64,000 bases of DNA from the NCBI RefSeq assembly GCF_003254585.1, contig NZ_QJGZ01000039.1:310001-374000 (forward strand), written 5' to 3'. This stretch comes from Flavobacterium sharifuzzamanii (GTDB lineage Bacteria > Bacteroidota > Bacteroidia > Flavobacteriales > Flavobacteriaceae). The notes under the pieces are model-generated. The model had not been told where the DNA came from. It saw nothing but the letters and a program-made list of their open reading frames with translations, and ran no database searches. A program made the position numbers and the translations under genes. This document shows, piece by piece, positions 20,001 through 28,300 of the stretch. Within the stretch, counting starts at the first letter, position 1, and each line of letters starts with the position of its first letter.

Positions 20001-20900
20001 TCCTACTGGTAAATTCGCAGGTGTACTTAACACTTGCACATGAGAGATATTTCCTGATGCTGTACAAACATTTGTTGCCGAAATTGATGTTACGCTATAG
20101 GTTTTACAAGTGTAGGTAATATTAACTTGTCCTCTTGCGCCAGCACCACCATTTTGTGCATTACTAGCACTTATAGCTCCTCCTCCTCCTCCTCCGTTAG
20201 TTCCACCATTAGTTCCAACTAAATCTGTCAATAATAGAGTAGATTGTACAGCTCCACCAGCTCCAGCTCCAGCTACTGAACTATAACCGCCAGCATTTCC
20301 ACCCCCACCTGATGAAAGAAGCAAGCCTAATGCGGCAACTTTACCAATTGTACCATTTGCTCCTGGCGCTGTTGCGAGATTTCCAATAGCTCCGGTTCCT
20401 CCTGCTCCACCAGTTGGAGTAGAAGTCGTTGCAATGTTAGCATTTCCTCCTAAACCTCCAGGGGCATTGAAAGCAGCTGTAAATCCTGTTACATATGATG
20501 CTCCGCCTGCGGCGCCATCACCAGCTCCTCCCGTGGCGGTTGCTCCAACAACGACTCCCAAACTCGAAAATCCTGTCGTAGTAATCGTTCCTTTTGCATA
20601 AGCTCCGCCACCGCCTCCGCCGCCACTTCTGCCTTCTCCTGACGTTACTTTGGCTCCACCTCCAGCTCCCCCTGCACCCCATGCTTCTACAGTAACAACA
20701 TCCATCCCTGCAGGAAGAGGAAGAGAGCCACTAGTTGTAATTGGATGCGAAATTTGCGCTTTGGAAGTAGTATAAAAAATTGAGAAAAATAAAATAAGAA
20801 GAAATTTAAATCTCAAATTGAAATTAAGTGGTTTCCCTAAATAAGTTACTAAAGTTGAAAAACTGAAGAAATTCAGTATAGCAAGTAAATCTTTTTTCAT
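14037..20900 (-). CDS. Giant surface protein: glycine-rich domain, 13 Ig-like repeats, T9SS type C signal
   Basis: The 2287-aa secreted protein has an unusually long leader of about 50 residues, with the hydrophobic core FKFLLILFFSIFYTTSKAQ near residues 31-49. Next is a glycine-rich domain (about 60-270; runs of Gly with Ala). From residue 370 come 11 near-identical 98-aa units (motifs VCTSSNVQSTTLPY, YSITWNASP, AGTYTGTLTV, NNFTVTVNPLP) and two divergent units to about residue 1640. Each unit has two Cys, suggesting a disulphide-closed Ig-like domain. From about 1718 to the end is the type C module shared with three neighbours (YWSSPV, LGNPYPSAI, LYFWTH, GQGFF, DFYSINE). The role is probably adhesion or matrix, by architecture. 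A paired palindromic site lies about 180-210 bases upstream. Confidence 0.9.
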   Translation of the reverse strand: MKKDLLAILNFFSFSTLVTYLGKPLNFNLRFKFLLILFFSIFYTTSKAQISHPITTSGSLPLPAGMDVVTVEAWGAGGAGGGAKVTSGEGRSGGGGGGGAYAKGTITTTGFSSLGVVVGATATGGAGDGAAGGASYVTGFTAAFNAPGGLGGNANIATTSTPTGGAGGTGAIGNLATAPGANGTIGKVAALGLLLSSGGGGNAGGYSSVAGAGAGGAVQSTLLLTDLVGTNGGTNGGGGGGAISASNAQNGGAGARGQVNITYTCKTYSVTSISATNVCTASGNISHVQVLSTPANLPVGTYTVNYHRSNPSASNLTTTMVVTTAGSGSFDAAGFINVGNSNIVLNTLTSVDCTSSIGLSTQINITALPTITLGTANAVCTSASAQTTNLSYTGTTNSPTNYSITWNASPANTFLPVSNATLPASPITIEVPAGTVAGTYTGTLTVSNAGCVSATNNFTVVVNPLPTITLSSTTAVCPSSSAQSTTLPYTAVTNSPTTYSITWNASPTNTFLPISNAALPASPINIAIPANTAVGTYTGVLTVKNAAGCTSATNNFTVTVSGIPTITLGTATQVCVSASAQTSNLSYSATTNSPTTYSITWNASPTNTFLPVSNASLTSSPISIAVPAGTAVGTYTGTLTVKNATGCVSSTNNFTVTVNPLPTITLSGTTAVCTSSNLQSTTLPYSATTNSPTNYSITWNASPANSFLPVSNAALPASPINISIPANTAAGTYTGTLTVSNAAGCVSTSNNFTVTVNPLPTIALGATTAVCTSSNVQSTTLPYGTVTNSPTTYSITWNASPANSFLPVSNAALSASPINISVPANTAAGTYTGTLTVKNAAGCVSTANNFTVTVNPLPTITLGTATQVCVSTSAQTSNLSYSATTNSPTTYSITWNASPSNSFLPVSNAALPASPISIAVPAGTAAGTYTGTLTVSNATGCISASNNFTVTVNPLPTITLGATTAVCVSSSSQTTTLPYTATTNSPTNYSITWNASPANSFLPVSNAALPASPINISIPANTAAGTYTGTLTVSNAAGCVSTSNNFTVTVNPLPTITLGASAAVCISSNSQTTALPYTTTTNSPTNYSITWNASPTNSFVVITNASLPSSPISISIPANTAAGTYTGTLTVSNAAGCVSASNNFTVTVNPLPTITLGATTAVCTSSNVQSTTLPYSAVTNSPTTYSITWNASPANSFAPVSNVALSSSPISISIPANTAAGTYTGALTVSNAAGCVSTSNNFTVTVNPLPTIALGATTAVCTSSNVQSTTLPYSAITNSPTTYSITWNASPANNFIPVSNDILSASPINISIPANTAAGTYTGILTVSNAAGCVSATNNFTVTVNPLPTIALGATTAVCTSSNSQNTVLPYSAVTNSPTTYSITWNASPANSFTDITDATLTASPINIAVPAGTASGTYTGTLTVKNANGCISTPSNFTVTVNQTPTITTSGNLTSVCQNASVQTASLPYSATTGTPISYSIDWAVLNDQGATTFSFDSAGGIINNITVPANAAVGTYSGVMTIFTSNNCQTTQAISLKINSLPTINTAGVFTPVCQSLSAQTTTLSYSSTTGSPINYAIDWVALTDQGTTPFPFSSGSGDIINVNVPANATAGTYNGIMTITTSGGCQASQNVSLTVNAVAAAPTASVTQLPTCVNNTGVITVTSPASGTGYTYSIDGVDFSNTSGVFAGLSSGGYNVQVRNSTSGCVSQATPIMINAFVTKAWNGSVDGNWGNPANWTPTGVPITSDCVDIPKVGFDPIISGTNASFFVSRLTVENNGSLVVQGTNAITVTNEVNVLGNGTLIFENNSSLVQINDVDNTGNITYKRNTTPVRRYDVTYWSSPVTRVPAFTLHDLSPNTLWDKYHKFNSATEKWILISNGAEEMVKGNGYSIRSPQFYDLNSTQIFGGQFKGVPNNGTILGPSGAAEKLIFLGNPYPSAIYADQFIHDNADRLYGTLYFWTHNSPPTLIPGTNTYTYTGSDFAYYNLSGLTEVGTMEGTGATSPGNQSEPKGYIATGQGFFAKSRTGQNPVYTNSMRVANNNSQFYKSANTTLIEKHRVWLNLTNTEGAFKQLLIGYITGATNSFDYNYDAVTLNANPYVDFYSINEDKKLVIQGRAVPFVVTDTIPIGYKSTIPEGNFTIAIDHTDGSLSTQNIYLQDNVTNTIHNLKTGGYTFRSAPGTFLKRFVLRYTNNDDDKSLGNEDFENQDQNIVVSVKDKNIRLQSISEQENLQEVVIYDMGGKQLYLKKRIGNKEWIVNNFQSGPQILLVKMTLDNGKTVTRKIVFR
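16563..19793 (-). repeat. Eleven tandem 294-bp coding repeats
   Basis: Within the 2287-aa gene, eleven units of 98 codons (one of 97) follow head to tail; two more divergent units continue to about 15980. Units are not equally related: the third and sixth units share TATQVCVS with QTSNLSYSATTNSP, an 882-bp (three-unit) spacing also visible in the DNA around 18241-18310 and 19121-19190. This pattern points to past duplication of multi-unit blocks. The stretch is prone to length change and assembly error. Confidence 0.92.
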
Positions 20901-21078
20901 CTTGTGGCATTTTAGTAATTGAAAAATAAATTCAAACTCAACAAGATTAATTGCAAAATCGAGTAATACAGAATAAAAACAAGTGCTCCAGTTTTACAAT
21001 CAATCGAAGGCAGATAAAATGGCAGTTATTGAAAGTGTGATTTTGAAGAAAAAAATAATTGCAAGGCTTATAGAAAAA

Positions 21079-21112
21079 CATTTAATCGATTTAATATGCA
21101 TTTAATCGATTA
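21079..21112. promoter_or_regulatory. Paired palindromic site, possible operator
   Basis: CATTTAATCGATT occurs twice, starting at 21079 and 21099, exactly 20 bases apart. The second copy extends to the perfect 14-base palindrome TTTAATCGATTAAA (21101-21114). Two copies on the same helix face upstream of a secreted-protein gene suggest a dimeric regulator binding in tandem. The regulator is unknown. Confidence 0.4.
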
Positions 21113-21278
21113 AACTTTACTACAAGGTACGATTTTATTTACATTGAAATTAACGCTATAATATTAAACCGTAATTTTAACATGCTAATGTCAAAAAATA
21201 CAAAAAATAGGAAAAAACTGTTAAATAAGAAATAAACAACACTAAATCAATATGTTACACGTATGTTTAAATAAAAAA

Positions 21279-21307
21279 AATCCTTTTGTAAAAATTACAA
21301 AAGGATT
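21279..21307 (-). terminator. Terminator of the delta-60 repeat gene
   Basis: AATCCTTTTGTAA at 21279-21291 pairs perfectly with 21295-21307 around a three-base loop, followed by eight T on the minus strand. It lies 23 bases beyond the stop. Confidence 0.88.
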
Positions 21308-21330
21308 ACGAAGTCATTTCGTTACATTTT

Positions 21331-24300
21331 TTAAAAAATCACCTTTTTTGAAGTTGATTTGCCATTTTCAAAAATGACTTTTACTAATAAAACCAGATGC
21401 GGAGAAAACAAATTTTGAACAGTTACTTTTCTAGTTTCAAGCTTATCTTTTTTATATAATTCATTTCCAGAAATATCAAATATTACAACCTTTTTAATGT
21501 TTTCATCAAATGACTCAATATTTATGATTTGATTTTTGACATATATCAGAGTAGTTTGAGAATCTTCTTCAAAAGTTACTTTCCCTAAAGTTTTATTAGA
21601 ATAAACTATTGAGAAACGATTATTAAAAGTTCCTACTTCAGAATCAAATTGATATGGCTCTTCAGAAAGATTATGAACTTTATTTAAAGTTTGATCCACT
21701 AAAAAAATATCAATTCCATTAAACAACACGTCCTGATGATCTATCTCTAATTTCAAAGTAGTTTTAGCAGTCGTTTTATATCCTAACTTAAAAGAATCGC
21801 TTTCTATCCAAGGCATTGCTTTTCCTTGAATTACTAGTTTTTTATCTTCCAAAATGCTATAAAAATCAATCTCTTGACTTGAGCCGAAAGATAAAGCATC
21901 ATAATAATCTAATGTGTTCGAAGCTTCTTTAGCGTAACCCAATAAAATTTGCTTTAAGGCATTTTTTCCATTATGAAGATTCACCCAAAATCGAAGTCTA
22001 TCATTTTCTTTTCCAGCCTGCGCAATATTGCTTGGTCTAAAAAAGGAACTGTTGTTAGCTTTAATTCTCATACTATTGTTAAATTGAATAAAGCCTTCTC
22101 CTTTACTTTGCACAAAAAAGCCTTGTCCAGAAGCTATTGTGCCATCTGGCGTTGTAGTATAGTTTTCCGAATTTAAAGAAGAACTTATTCCAACGCCCCC
22201 TAAAAGATTATATACAACACAATCATCTGTTGAATATTTGCCATTAGAAGGCGGTGTACTGTGTGTCCAAAAATAAAGCGCTCCATGTATTTTTGAGGCA
22301 TTTGATTTTATAAAAAGATCTGCACTTATAGCAGAAGGATACGGGTTTCCTATCAGATAATAACCATCCTTAACTTTAAATTCCGCGTCTATTTTGCCAT
22401 TATTCGGAATCCCTTTAAAAGTTCCTTCAAACACTTCCCGCTCTGTAATAGAATAATTTTGTGGTGCCCTAATACAATAACCTTGCCCAGGAATCATGGT
22501 CATTGTTCCGTCATAATTTACGATCCAACGAGAAATTGGGTCATGCCAATAATATTTATCTCTAAGAGTATTCGGCGAAAAATCTGCCATTGTCTGTCTA
22601 TCGACTGGCGAAGACCAATATGTCATATCGTAGCGAATTACTGGTTTTGTTTTTCTTATTAAATGAATAATCCCAGTATTTACTATCTCATCATCTGACT
22701 GGTATAAACTCGCTGAATCTTCCAAAACCAAAGTTCCCAATCCTGTATATCCAAACTCTATAGAAAGGGCATTTTTCTCTAGCAAGGTTACTATTTTGCC
22801 CTGATCAATATGACACCCACAAACAGCAGTAGTAGTTAATTTCGGAAAATTTTCTTTAAAATACACATCTTTTCCCACAGAGGGCAAACCATTTGACCAT
22901 GAGGTTCCATTCCAAACCGTAGTATTTACACAAAGTTTTAAACGTGCAATTCTATGCTTTGAAATACCTGAAACCGAATTAAAATTACCTCCAATGAGCA
23001 ATTTATACTCGTCAGTAAATTTCATGTCAAAAAGTGTATTATTTAGAAGCGAAGTAAACGAATTATCAATAGCTCCTGTAGACATTAATCTAATAAGTCT
23101 GGAAGAAGCGTTATTTTTATATGTTCCTGAAAAAGAGCCTCCGACCAAAATTCGGTCATCAGGCTGTACTAAAATAGAACGAACATCTCCTTTACTAAAA
23201 CCTGTTCCTGACTCAAATGTTGGGTCAAGACTTCCATCACTGTTCAATCTAACTATTCTTTTTTGAGAATTTCCATCAAAAGTTAAAAATGAGCCTCCAA
23301 CAATAATCTTTTGATCCGATTGAAGTGCCATTGCGTAGACATATTTATCAAAACCACTTCGAATATTAAAACCAGAATCAATAGTTCCATCAGAATTTAA
23401 ACGAACCAAACCTGAAAAAGACTGTGCATTAAATGTTTTAAAATGTCCTCCAAGAAGAATTTTCCCATCGGGTTGTATGACTATCGTTTCAATAGTACCA
23501 TCTGCGCCCAAACCAATATTGAAACTGTTGTCTTTTGATCCATCTGACAGAAGTCTAACAATCCTATTCGTATTTACATTTGATCCATTATATTTTGTGA
23601 AAGCGCCTGCAACAATTATTTTTTGATCAGACTGAATGGCCAGTGCATAAACTTGAGCATTAAAACCATCTCCATTATTAAAAGAATTATCTATTTCTCC
23701 ATTTGAAAAAATCCTAACTAGCCTATTATTGAGTACATCATTATATCTTGTAAAGTTTCCTCCAATAATTACTTTCCCATCTGACTGTAATGCTGTTGTT
23801 TTTACCAAACTATTTGCTCCAGATTTTCCTGTATTAAAAGAAGCATCAGCAGAACCATCTTCTAAAAGACAAGTTATTTTTGAAACCGATACTCCATTAA
23901 ATTTACTGAAATTACCAGCAACAATTGTTTTCTGATTTGGAAGAGGTAAAATATTCAAAACAGAATTATCAAAACCAATACCTGAAGACAAATACCCAAT
24001 ATCATGTTCCCCATCACTGCTAATTTTAGCTAACCTTCCTTGATTTTGTCCATTAAAAACAGAAAAAGAACCTCCAACAAACCAAGAACCTTCTTCATCA
24101 AATTCCAAACTTAAAATAGATGCAGAAGCAGGTCCAGAGCCAATATCAAAATCCGATTTTAGGGTTCCATCTGCATTAAGAAAAACTAATCTATTAACTT
24201 CACTGTTGTTATAAAACCCTGTAAAAGATCCGCCCACCATTAAATTTCCATACGAATCCATTTTGAGCGTTTGCACACCTTCCTTACTAAAACCGGAGCC

Positions 24301-25185
24301 CGTTTGAAAACTTTCATCTTTCGTTCCATCAACATTCAAACGAATAAGACGATTGGATATAATATCATTGAAGGCAGTAAAGTTTCCTCCTAATACAATT
24401 TTTCCATCAGGTTGCAGTGCAATCGCGTTAACATCATCATTGAAGCCAGTACCGCAATTAAAAGTCGAGTCGAAACTTCCGTTACTATTTAGACGCACAA
24501 TTTTATTTGCAGGAGCTCCGTTAAATGTGATAAAATTTCCAGTAAGAATTATTTTTTCATCATCAGTTATTTTCGCATGTGTTATATTTAATGCCGAACC
24601 AGAACCTGTCAAAAAAGAAGAATCCAGCGTTCCGTTTGGAAACAAACGTGCCACTCGATTTACAGTAGAATTTGCATATTTTGTAAAACTTCCAACAATT
24701 ATTATTTTTCCATCTGACTGCGTTGCCATATCATAAACAATTCCAGTTGTCGCACCTATCGCAGTATTAAAAGTAGGATCATAAGATCCGTCAGAGTTTA
24801 AGCGAATTAGCCTTCCTGCACTAATTCCGTTGTACATTGTAAAACTTCCAGCCAAAATAATCTTCCCATCTGGCTGCAAACATGATGCATAAATTTTTCC
24901 ATTAAACCCTGTACCTGTATTAAAACTCTCATCAATGGAACCATTAGAATTTAAACGAGTAAGATAAGAAACTGGGGATCCGTTTAAGCTGAGATAATCG
25001 CCACCAACAATTAAGCTGCCATTGTTTTGCAAAAGAAGAGTTCGTACAGCACCATCAAAACCATCTCCATTTTGTCCATCGTCAAGCACATTAAATAAAT
25101 GGTCAACCTTACCTTGCTGTGCTAGAAGGTTTGAATTTGGCAAAAATAAAAATAGAATTAGGCAGTAGAATAAATTTCTAGTCAA
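21331..25185 (-). CDS. Delta-60 repeat surface protein with T9SS type C signal
   Basis: The 1284-aa secreted protein starts with a Sec signal (MTRNLFYCLILFLFLPNSN, cleavage near LLAQ). About 14 delta-60 repeats of 50-53 residues run from residue 30 to 745; the unit reads roughly LNSDGSxDxxFxxGxGF, then LQPDGKIIxGGxF and a short NGxxxxRLxR. Such repeats are expected to form a beta-propeller-like or solenoid structure. From about residue 750 comes the type C module shared with the neighbouring giants (YWSSPV, LIGNPYPSAI, LYFWTHS, GQGFF, DFYSILEDKKLVIQGKA), ending LLVKVIFENGKSTSKKVIF. It lies in the same direction as the genes on both sides but has its own terminator. The function is unknown; surface display is inferred. 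Confidence 0.9.
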   Translation of the reverse strand: MTRNLFYCLILFLFLPNSNLLAQQGKVDHLFNVLDDGQNGDGFDGAVRTLLLQNNGSLIVGGDYLSLNGSPVSYLTRLNSNGSIDESFNTGTGFNGKIYASCLQPDGKIILAGSFTMYNGISAGRLIRLNSDGSYDPTFNTAIGATTGIVYDMATQSDGKIIIVGSFTKYANSTVNRVARLFPNGTLDSSFLTGSGSALNITHAKITDDEKIILTGNFITFNGAPANKIVRLNSNGSFDSTFNCGTGFNDDVNAIALQPDGKIVLGGNFTAFNDIISNRLIRLNVDGTKDESFQTGSGFSKEGVQTLKMDSYGNLMVGGSFTGFYNNSEVNRLVFLNADGTLKSDFDIGSGPASASILSLEFDEEGSWFVGGSFSVFNGQNQGRLAKISSDGEHDIGYLSSGIGFDNSVLNILPLPNQKTIVAGNFSKFNGVSVSKITCLLEDGSADASFNTGKSGANSLVKTTALQSDGKVIIGGNFTRYNDVLNNRLVRIFSNGEIDNSFNNGDGFNAQVYALAIQSDQKIIVAGAFTKYNGSNVNTNRIVRLLSDGSKDNSFNIGLGADGTIETIVIQPDGKILLGGHFKTFNAQSFSGLVRLNSDGTIDSGFNIRSGFDKYVYAMALQSDQKIIVGGSFLTFDGNSQKRIVRLNSDGSLDPTFESGTGFSKGDVRSILVQPDDRILVGGSFSGTYKNNASSRLIRLMSTGAIDNSFTSLLNNTLFDMKFTDEYKLLIGGNFNSVSGISKHRIARLKLCVNTTVWNGTSWSNGLPSVGKDVYFKENFPKLTTTAVCGCHIDQGKIVTLLEKNALSIEFGYTGLGTLVLEDSASLYQSDDEIVNTGIIHLIRKTKPVIRYDMTYWSSPVDRQTMADFSPNTLRDKYYWHDPISRWIVNYDGTMTMIPGQGYCIRAPQNYSITEREVFEGTFKGIPNNGKIDAEFKVKDGYYLIGNPYPSAISADLFIKSNASKIHGALYFWTHSTPPSNGKYSTDDCVVYNLLGGVGISSSLNSENYTTTPDGTIASGQGFFVQSKGEGFIQFNNSMRIKANNSSFFRPSNIAQAGKENDRLRFWVNLHNGKNALKQILLGYAKEASNTLDYYDALSFGSSQEIDFYSILEDKKLVIQGKAMPWIESDSFKLGYKTTAKTTLKLEIDHQDVLFNGIDIFLVDQTLNKVHNLSEEPYQFDSEVGTFNNRFSIVYSNKTLGKVTFEEDSQTTLIYVKNQIINIESFDENIKKVVIFDISGNELYKKDKLETRKVTVQNLFSPHLVLLVKVIFENGKSTSKKVIF

Positions 25186-25287
25186 AACAATGCAATTAAA
25201 GTTAATACTGTAAGAATTAAGCTAAAATTACAAAGTTGAAGCAGAGCACACAATACCAAGATTTAGGGATATTTTTATGCATAAAAA

Positions 25288-25314
25288 AAGCCCACTCTTT
25301 TAAGGAATGGGCTT
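25288..25314 (-). terminator. Terminator of the 2006-aa gene
   Basis: AAGCCCA at 25288-25294 pairs with TGGGCTT at 25308-25314, extended inside by two pairs after one mismatch. A run of T follows on the minus strand. It is 20 bases after the stop. Confidence 0.8.
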
Positions 25315-25334
25315 ACAAATATTTTGGCAATCAT

Positions 25335-28300
25335 TTACAGGTTAGAAAAAATAGCTTTCTTAGTGAAAGTATGACCATTCTCCAAGGTTATTTTTACCAA
25401 TAATACCTGATCTGTAGAATGCAAGTTTTTAATTTGTAAATCTGAAGCATTTACTTTGCTATTAGAGTATAATAACTGCGCTCCAATGTTATAAACATTT
25501 ACTTCTTTTATTGTTTCTTTAGACGAAGTAATATTCACTGTTTTGTCTTTAACAGAAACTAAAACTGTATTTTCAAGATTTTCAAACTCACCTGTTCCCA
25601 AAGTTTTGTTTGTATAACGAAGTGAAAAACGAGTTGTATTTGTTTCTCCAGCACTAAAGAAAGTATAATTTTCTTTTCTTAAGTCCGTTACTTTACCCGT
25701 TACTTTATCTTCTAAGTATACAGCTTGAGTATTAAAGAATCCGTCTGCATGATCAATAGAAATTGTGAAGTTACGATCTCCCTTATCGTCAACACCGCTT
25801 CTGTATCCTAAAGGAATTACTTCTGTATTATCAAAAGGAAGTGCTCGGCCTTGAACTATAAGTTTTTTAGATTCGTTAATACTATAAAAATCGATGTAAG
25901 AGTTGCTTCCCATAGTCGTTGCATCATAAAGTGCATCATTACCATTTGTTGCTCCCTCAATATAACCAATTAATATCTGTTTGAAAGCACCTTGTGAATT
26001 GGCAATATTTAACCAAAGACGATTTTTTTCAACTTCACTAGTTTTATCCGTTTTATAAAACTGCGTATTCTTTGAGCTTCCCTCACGAAGGCCATTATTA
26101 AATTTAATTACAGTTGCAGTTGGAGGTGCATTTGTAAAAAAAGCTTGTCCTGCCCCGATGAATCCATTAAATTCATCTGCACCTGAAACAATCTCACCAC
26201 TTACTCTCACCGAACCTGTCCCATTATAAATAACAAAATCTGAACTTAGATATTTAAAAGTATTAGTTCCTGGTTCAACTTGTGGAGGCTGATTATGCGT
26301 CCAAAAATATAATGATCCTATATGATCTTTATTCTCCAGCATTAACTTAGCTGCATTTATCGGAGAAGGATATGGATTTCCTATTAAATTTAACTTATCA
26401 TGCTCTACTGGAACTGACCAATCCCCATTGTTTGGAATACCAACAAATGTACCATCAAATACCGAAGGAGATACTAAATCAAAATATTGTGGAGCTCTAA
26501 TAGAGTAACCTTTTCCTATTTTCATAACGTCTATACCATTATTACTCAAAACCCATTTTTGATTAGTCGGATTCCAATAATGATATTTATCCCATAAAGT
26601 ATTTGGCGAAAAATCATGCATCGTAAAACTTCCATTTGTCACTGGACTTCCCCAATAAACAACATCATAACGGCGCAAACTAACTTTTCTTTTATAAGAA
26701 ATACTACCTGTGTTAACAGCATTTGCTCCCTGCAATAAACTAGATCCACTTTCAAATATCAATTTACCATTGCTTGATATTCCGTTTGTAATAGTCAAAG
26801 TCATTTCAGACGGAATAATTACGTTAGGATCTGTTGTCCCATTTGGAACATTGATATTTAGAGAACATGCTGTTATGTTTGGTTTAGCAGCAGAAAAAGG
26901 TTGATTTGGCACAACTGACGAAATCGTTACACTCTTACTTCCGTCTGGTTCACCATTAGACCATCCTGAACCATTCCATGTTGTGTTTGAACTAATGTCG
27001 TTTATAGTAACAGTAGCTGTACTTGAAGTACAATTTAAATCATTTGTAACTGTAAAATAATACGTCCCTACTACTAAATCTTGAATAGGAAGAGTAGAAG
27101 TTGTACCAGAAAATGATCTCGGCAATGTAGTCGTTCCTGTCTGATTAATTGTCCAATTTCCAGATAAACCTGTTAGTGTTATACTTCCAAAACTTCCGCA
27201 CGACACATCGTTGTTTTTTGTAATTGATGGTGCTATAGGTGCTTGTTTTACTGCTATTGTACCTGTTGTTGAAATATTTCCACAACCATTAGTTAAAGTT
27301 ACTGTATAATTAAATGGGCTACCCACTTCTGTAGTAGGAGTACCGCTAATTGTAACTACATTTCCTGACCAACCTCCAGTAACTCCGCTAGGCAGACCAG
27401 AAAATGTTGCTCCTGTAGCCCCTGTTGTAGTATATTTAATATCTGAGATTGCAGTATTGGCACAAACAGTTTGCGAGTCTGTACCTGCTGCAGAACTCAA
27501 TGAAACTGTATTGTTTGGGTTCACTGTTAAAGTTTGTGTAGAGCTATTTGAACACCCTCCATTTGTAACTGTATAAACAACTGTAACTGTTCCTGAGGCT
27601 ACTCCTGTCACAATACCAGCCGAAGTAATACTTGCATTTCCTGTAACATTTGTTATCGACCACGTTCCTCCACCAGTACTATTTGTAAAAGCAGGGGTTG
27701 TAGCACCGATACAAACCGAGCTAGAGCCACCGCCTATTGTTGCAACTGTTGGTAATGCAGCAGTTGTTACTGAAACTACATTAGATGCTACAGCATAAAC
27801 ACCACATGAATAAAGCGGATAAACTCTATAATAATATGTTGCACTAGGCAAAAGACCTGTTACTACAAAAGAAGAAACATCTCCAACATCTTTACCATTA
27901 AAGCCAGTAACAAAAGAACTAAAAGTATTAGAAGTAGAAACATCCAATAAATATTTACTTGCACCCGTTACTTTATTCCAATTAGCAGTAAAACCATTGC
28001 ATACTATTAAAGTAGATAATGCAGCAGTCACTTTTCCTGTTGTAATACTTCCTATTGATGAATAAACAGAAGAACAACTTCCGCTTTTTACTAATGCTCG
28101 ATAATAAGTTGTAACGTTAACATTTGAAACTGTTAAACTAGTTGTTGTATTTCCTATTGGCGTACCAGCAGTATTAAAATTATCTGTTGATGACTCCCAT
28201 TGCACTACACTACCTACATTTCCTGTTAATGTGAAAGTTGTTCCGCTTGAAGCTGTACATCCAGAAATACTTCCTGATACTGTACCACCAACACTTGTAG

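Larger units (their letters stand above)
20901..21330. other. Intergenic region upstream of the 2287-aa gene
   Basis: This is 430 bases of very AT-rich sequence without an open reading frame. It holds the terminator of the delta-60 gene at 21279-21307, a paired ATCGAT-containing site at 21079-21112, and presumably the promoter of the 2287-aa gene. I see no RNA gene. Confidence 0.7.
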